Part shown: positions 61,361-64,000 of the stretch, piece by piece
Layout of the letters: each line of letters starts with the position of its first letter
Numbering within the stretch: position 1 is the stretch's first letter
NCBI RefSeq assembly: GCF_012489685.1
Contig: NC_080044.1
Span: forward strand, 16,720,369 to 16,784,368
Source of the DNA: Lotus japonicus
Lineage: Eukaryota > Streptophyta > Magnoliopsida > Fabales > Fabaceae
Length of the DNA stretch: 64,000 bases
Direction of reading: 5' to 3'
Notes under the pieces: generated by a model
Seen by the model: the letters and a program-made list of their open reading frames with translations, nothing else
The model's database searches: none
Told to the model about the DNA's origin: nothing
Made by a program: the position numbers and the translations under genes

Positions 61361-61606
61361 ACTCTCTCCGTTCATATATATAAGTTATGTTTTATGAAAA
61401 AAATTGTTTCTAAATATAAGTCATTTTACAATATCAATGCAGCTTTAAAAAAATTTTAAAAAACTACCCTCATATTTAATATAAAAGAGATAATAAAATT
61501 TTAAAAAGCTAAGTTGACAAAAAATAAAGGAAAGTTGATAAATCTTTTTACAATTTTTTTTTCTTAATCTAAGAGAATTAAGTAAAAGTGACTTATATAT
61601 AGGAAT
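61361..61606. mobile_element. Degenerate MITE with CTCTCCGTTC-type end
   Basis: The left part 'ctctccgttcatatatataa' (61363 on) with 'ctaaatataagtcattttac' faces the right part 'gtaaaagtgacttatatata' (61583-61602). The pattern resembles plant MITEs starting CTCCCTCCGT. The ends are decayed and no TSD is clear. Confidence 0.45.
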
Positions 61607-61667
61607 AAATTATTATATAAGGAAAAAATTATGATGTTTGTAAGTATTAATTCTCATTATACTTTAG

Positions 61668-62190
61668 CTTTTTTTGTTACAGAAGAAATTGAGGAAGTCT
61701 AAAAAACAAAAGAACAACGAGATGGCGTCTAAATATAACGACGCAAAACATTAGACAGAGGACTTGTCCAAACTCTACGAGAAGTTCCCTCCATAGAGGC
61801 TTGTCTTGCCAACAAATCAGCAACATTATTCCTTTCCTTGGGACATGAGGAAACTCAACCCTCCATTCCTTAGAGACCAAAGTCCGGACTCTAACAATTG
61901 TATCTCGAGCCCACACGTAGAGACATCCATAGCATTACAAGGACGTTAATAACCTGCATACAATCAGAGATACATATTACAGCTCTATAACCCAATTCCT
62001 ATGAGTGGCACAAACCAATTTTCACAGCTAAAATCTCAGCCAAGAAAGCATTTGCATAGCCAAAACTCATAGAAACACCATAGATCCAATGCCCATAATA
62101 ATCTCGCAACACAGTACCAATGCCCATGCGCTTATTTATCGCATTCCAACTCCCATCCACCGCCACATTATACATTGACTACCATTAACT
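61668..62190 (-). pseudogene. LINE RNase H relic
   Basis: Minus-strand blocks 'WNAINKRMGIGTVLRDYYGH', 'NAFLAEILAVKIGL' (with the conserved Glu) and 'NNVADLLARQASMEGTSRRVW' (last Asp in VADLLA) identify an RVT_3 RNase H domain. Several stops lie between. A T run at about 61669-61675 is the poly(A) end on the coding strand. 5'-truncated. Confidence 0.8.
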
Positions 62191-62227
62191 CAAAAAATTT
62201 ACAATATTAGTCATATTTTAAAAATAA

Positions 62228-64000
62228 CTAGTTTTTAACCCGTGCCTTGCACGGAGAATTTATTTTTGGATTTTTTTTAAAAAAAAATTTGTTAATCAAT
62301 TATTTATTTATTTATTTATCCTATATAGATATGTGGTTTTTTTTTTAGGTTTTTTTACATTTGTGTTGTATGTTTTTTTTTGTAAAGTGTTGTGTTTAAG
62401 GTTCGAAAGCACATTTAAATCGACTAATGCACGAAGCTTTGCAAACAAAAAACTTTTATTGAATGTTTTAAAGTGACCACCGAGGTCAATTTACCGAAAA
62501 AAACAAATTGTCAACGTGGGTAAAGACATAAAAGCGAAAGTTTAGCACAATTGCTATTTATTTGTAATCACTTTTGAGGAAATGCTTCTAATTCTTTGAA
62601 ACCTTGATTTTTTTCAACCTTTCTGCTTCTTTACGTACAACAACTTCTGTTATGCAACCATCGTCTGAGCGACGTTTAACAGGTGTGTTGGAGTCTTCAA
62701 CTATAGCTGGAGGTGCGTTTCGTTTATCACTTTTAGTGATTGTCTGCAAAACAAACCTATATTATAATAGTGATTAGCAATGTCTAAGACTAACCTATTT
62801 TACAATAGTGATGACTAATATCTAAGTCATAGATTTTTCATTAGAATTGGAAATATAAAAAAATCATGATGTAGATATAAATAAACATTATTTAGCAATA
62901 AGAGATTAAAATTTTACCTGTTTTTTGAATTTTGAAATTATTCGTGGACCCTTGCAAATTTTTAATACGTTAAATGATGATTTAAACCACGGTCTGCATC
63001 TATCATTCCCTTCAACTTTGAAAAGAAATTCCTTGTTCACTAAATCTACAATTTCTTGTGGTGGGTGTTTCATGTAGCTGGTCTACATTGCATTTAAATT
63101 AAAATGAAAATATTAATATTAATATATTATGAATTAAGTGAACATTGAAAACGTAGATTTTTTTTTACATCACTATGTTTACCTTGTCCATTTTTTCCAG
63201 TATCCCGTTGCCTTTTTTGTTCATTAGATAACAACCTTCGCGATCAAAGACGGTAAATGTTGCAGATCCAGTATTATCAGCAACATTAAGCAACAGTTTG
63301 TACCTGATGTAAACATTAATAATTAAATAAACTGAATATTTTAGAAATTAATTTAGTTATCGAATTTGGAGATTACCGTATGGTAGGATAGATATACTTG
63401 TTACATTTGGTACAATAGTATTGTGCTCCGTCGTAGTATGCTGCTCTGTGACATGAACAGTCATGGTAATATCAATCATTTGTGCTCTCAATTTTCTTAA
63501 TCGAGGCATATATAATGAATATTGTACGCTGTAAAATGGAAAAAAATGCAAAAAAAAATATTAGTAGTTACAACTAATTGTTAACATATGTAAATGTAAT
63601 AATTTTAAATGTACATAATCAGTAACATGTTTTTTTAAATATATAGGAAATAATTGTACTTGTTTTTGTTGTTAATTTTTTTAAATAGTAATTTATTTAT
63701 AGAAAAAAGTAATTAATTCTTGGTTTACTAGCGAATTTAATAATTTATTCATTAATATTTGTTGCAAATATTTCAAATTTACTGCGCATTATTAAGTAGT
63801 TACATTGATTACTTTGAATTAATTTCAAAATTAACCCATCAATAAATCTCCATATATGATAGAATTAATTTTAATTCCATAAATACAATGATGAAATTGT
63901 ATAAATAAACCTATATGTACGGGTTTAAATTAATTTTTTGGAAAACACAATGACTGTTACATTTTATTAATATACGTTTTCAATTGATATTCGATTACAA
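62228..64000 (-). mobile_element. Helitron, 3' part (continues beyond the window)
   Basis: In minus orientation the 3' end is CTAG (62228-62231), preceded eight bases away by the perfect hairpin ccgtgc-ctt-gcacgg (62240-62254), in the same style as the other termini in this window. It contains the RPA1-like pseudogene 62588-63528. The 5' end and any Rep/helicase lie outside the window. The region 63529-64000 is AT-rich and would hold introns or upstream exons; none is recognisable. Confidence 0.85.
62588..63528 (-). pseudogene. RPA1-like gene, C-terminal exons, broken
   Basis: Four minus-strand exons with GT-AG junctions: 63377-63528, 63183-63303, 62918-63082 and 62588-62743, ending at a TAG (62588-62590). 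They encode a zinc ribbon ('CSCHRAAYYDGAQYYCTKC'), the OB-fold block 'TGSATFTVFDREGCYLMNKK', 'EFLFKVEGNDRCRPW' and a basic tail. The order and intron positions parallel exons 7 to 9 and the tail of the RPA pseudogene at 16366. An in-frame TGA at 63472-63474 sits where the other copy has tryptophan (the W of 'SWYYMACKC'). The N-terminal exons are beyond the window. Host RPA1 binds ssDNA; this is a Helitron-borne copy. Confidence 0.87.

Overview
This is a gene-poor, AT-rich stretch of plant nuclear DNA, most likely from a eudicot and probably a legume. The evidence is the intron-rich plant gene family present, plant-type Helitrons carrying RPA genes, LINE-derived RVT_3 RNase H fragments, and terminal-inverted-repeat (TIR) elements with 'GGGTTAAATAT...GTCCCT' ends that are common in legume genomes. 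The species assignment is inference only. I see no bacterial or organellar signal.

Only one apparently intact host gene is visible: a four-exon C2H2 zinc-finger transcription factor of the INDETERMINATE DOMAIN (IDD) family, ENY/GAF1 (IDD1/IDD2)-like, on the minus strand at 33541-35870. Its exons splice to an uninterrupted 525-codon frame. Nearly everything else is transposable-element sequence, often nested, and many insertions still have readable target-site duplications (TSDs).

Layout: 1-4.6 kb, LINE reverse-transcriptase relics split by a 2.0 kb solo LTR (TSD GATCC) plus a second, opposite-strand LINE tail with poly(A). 4.66-6.05 kb, a Mutator-like element with 182-bp TIRs and a perfect 9-bp TSD. 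6.9-7.1 kb, another LINE RNase H scrap. 7.73-9.18 kb, a second long-TIR element. 9.5-9.87 kb, a CACTA-type terminus. 11.5-14.8 kb, a 3.3 kb inverted-repeat element containing a second inverted-repeat element, with LINE fragments inside. About 15-29.8 kb, a decayed autonomous Helitron with an RPA1-like gene, a HUH-Rep/PIF1-type helicase gene and a clear 3' hairpin plus CTAG end. 33.5-35.9 kb, the IDD gene. 37.6-39.1 kb, a diverged inverted-repeat element. 39.24-41.06 kb, a head-to-tail array of short non-autonomous Helitrons. 43.28-47.27 kb, a 4.0 kb non-autonomous Helitron with internal tandem repeats. 48.4 kb, a MITE. 49.7 kb, a SINE. 50.29-54.28 kb, a 4.0 kb solo LTR (TSD GAGGC) carrying a 36-bp minisatellite. 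55.05 kb, a SINE interrupted by a MITE, both with TSDs. 55.59-61.04 kb, a full-length Ty3/gypsy element with 301-bp LTRs and TSD GATTC, but a broken gag-pol. 61.7-62.2 kb, a LINE RNase H relic. 62.23 kb to the window end, the 3' part of another Helitron with an RPA1-like pseudogene.

The strongest signals are the Helitron set (at least six 3' termini, sharing or derived from a CCGTGC-type hairpin, one group arrayed in tandem) and the layered insertion history recorded by TSDs. All mobile-element coding regions seen here carry stops or frameshifts, except the integrase part of the gypsy element.
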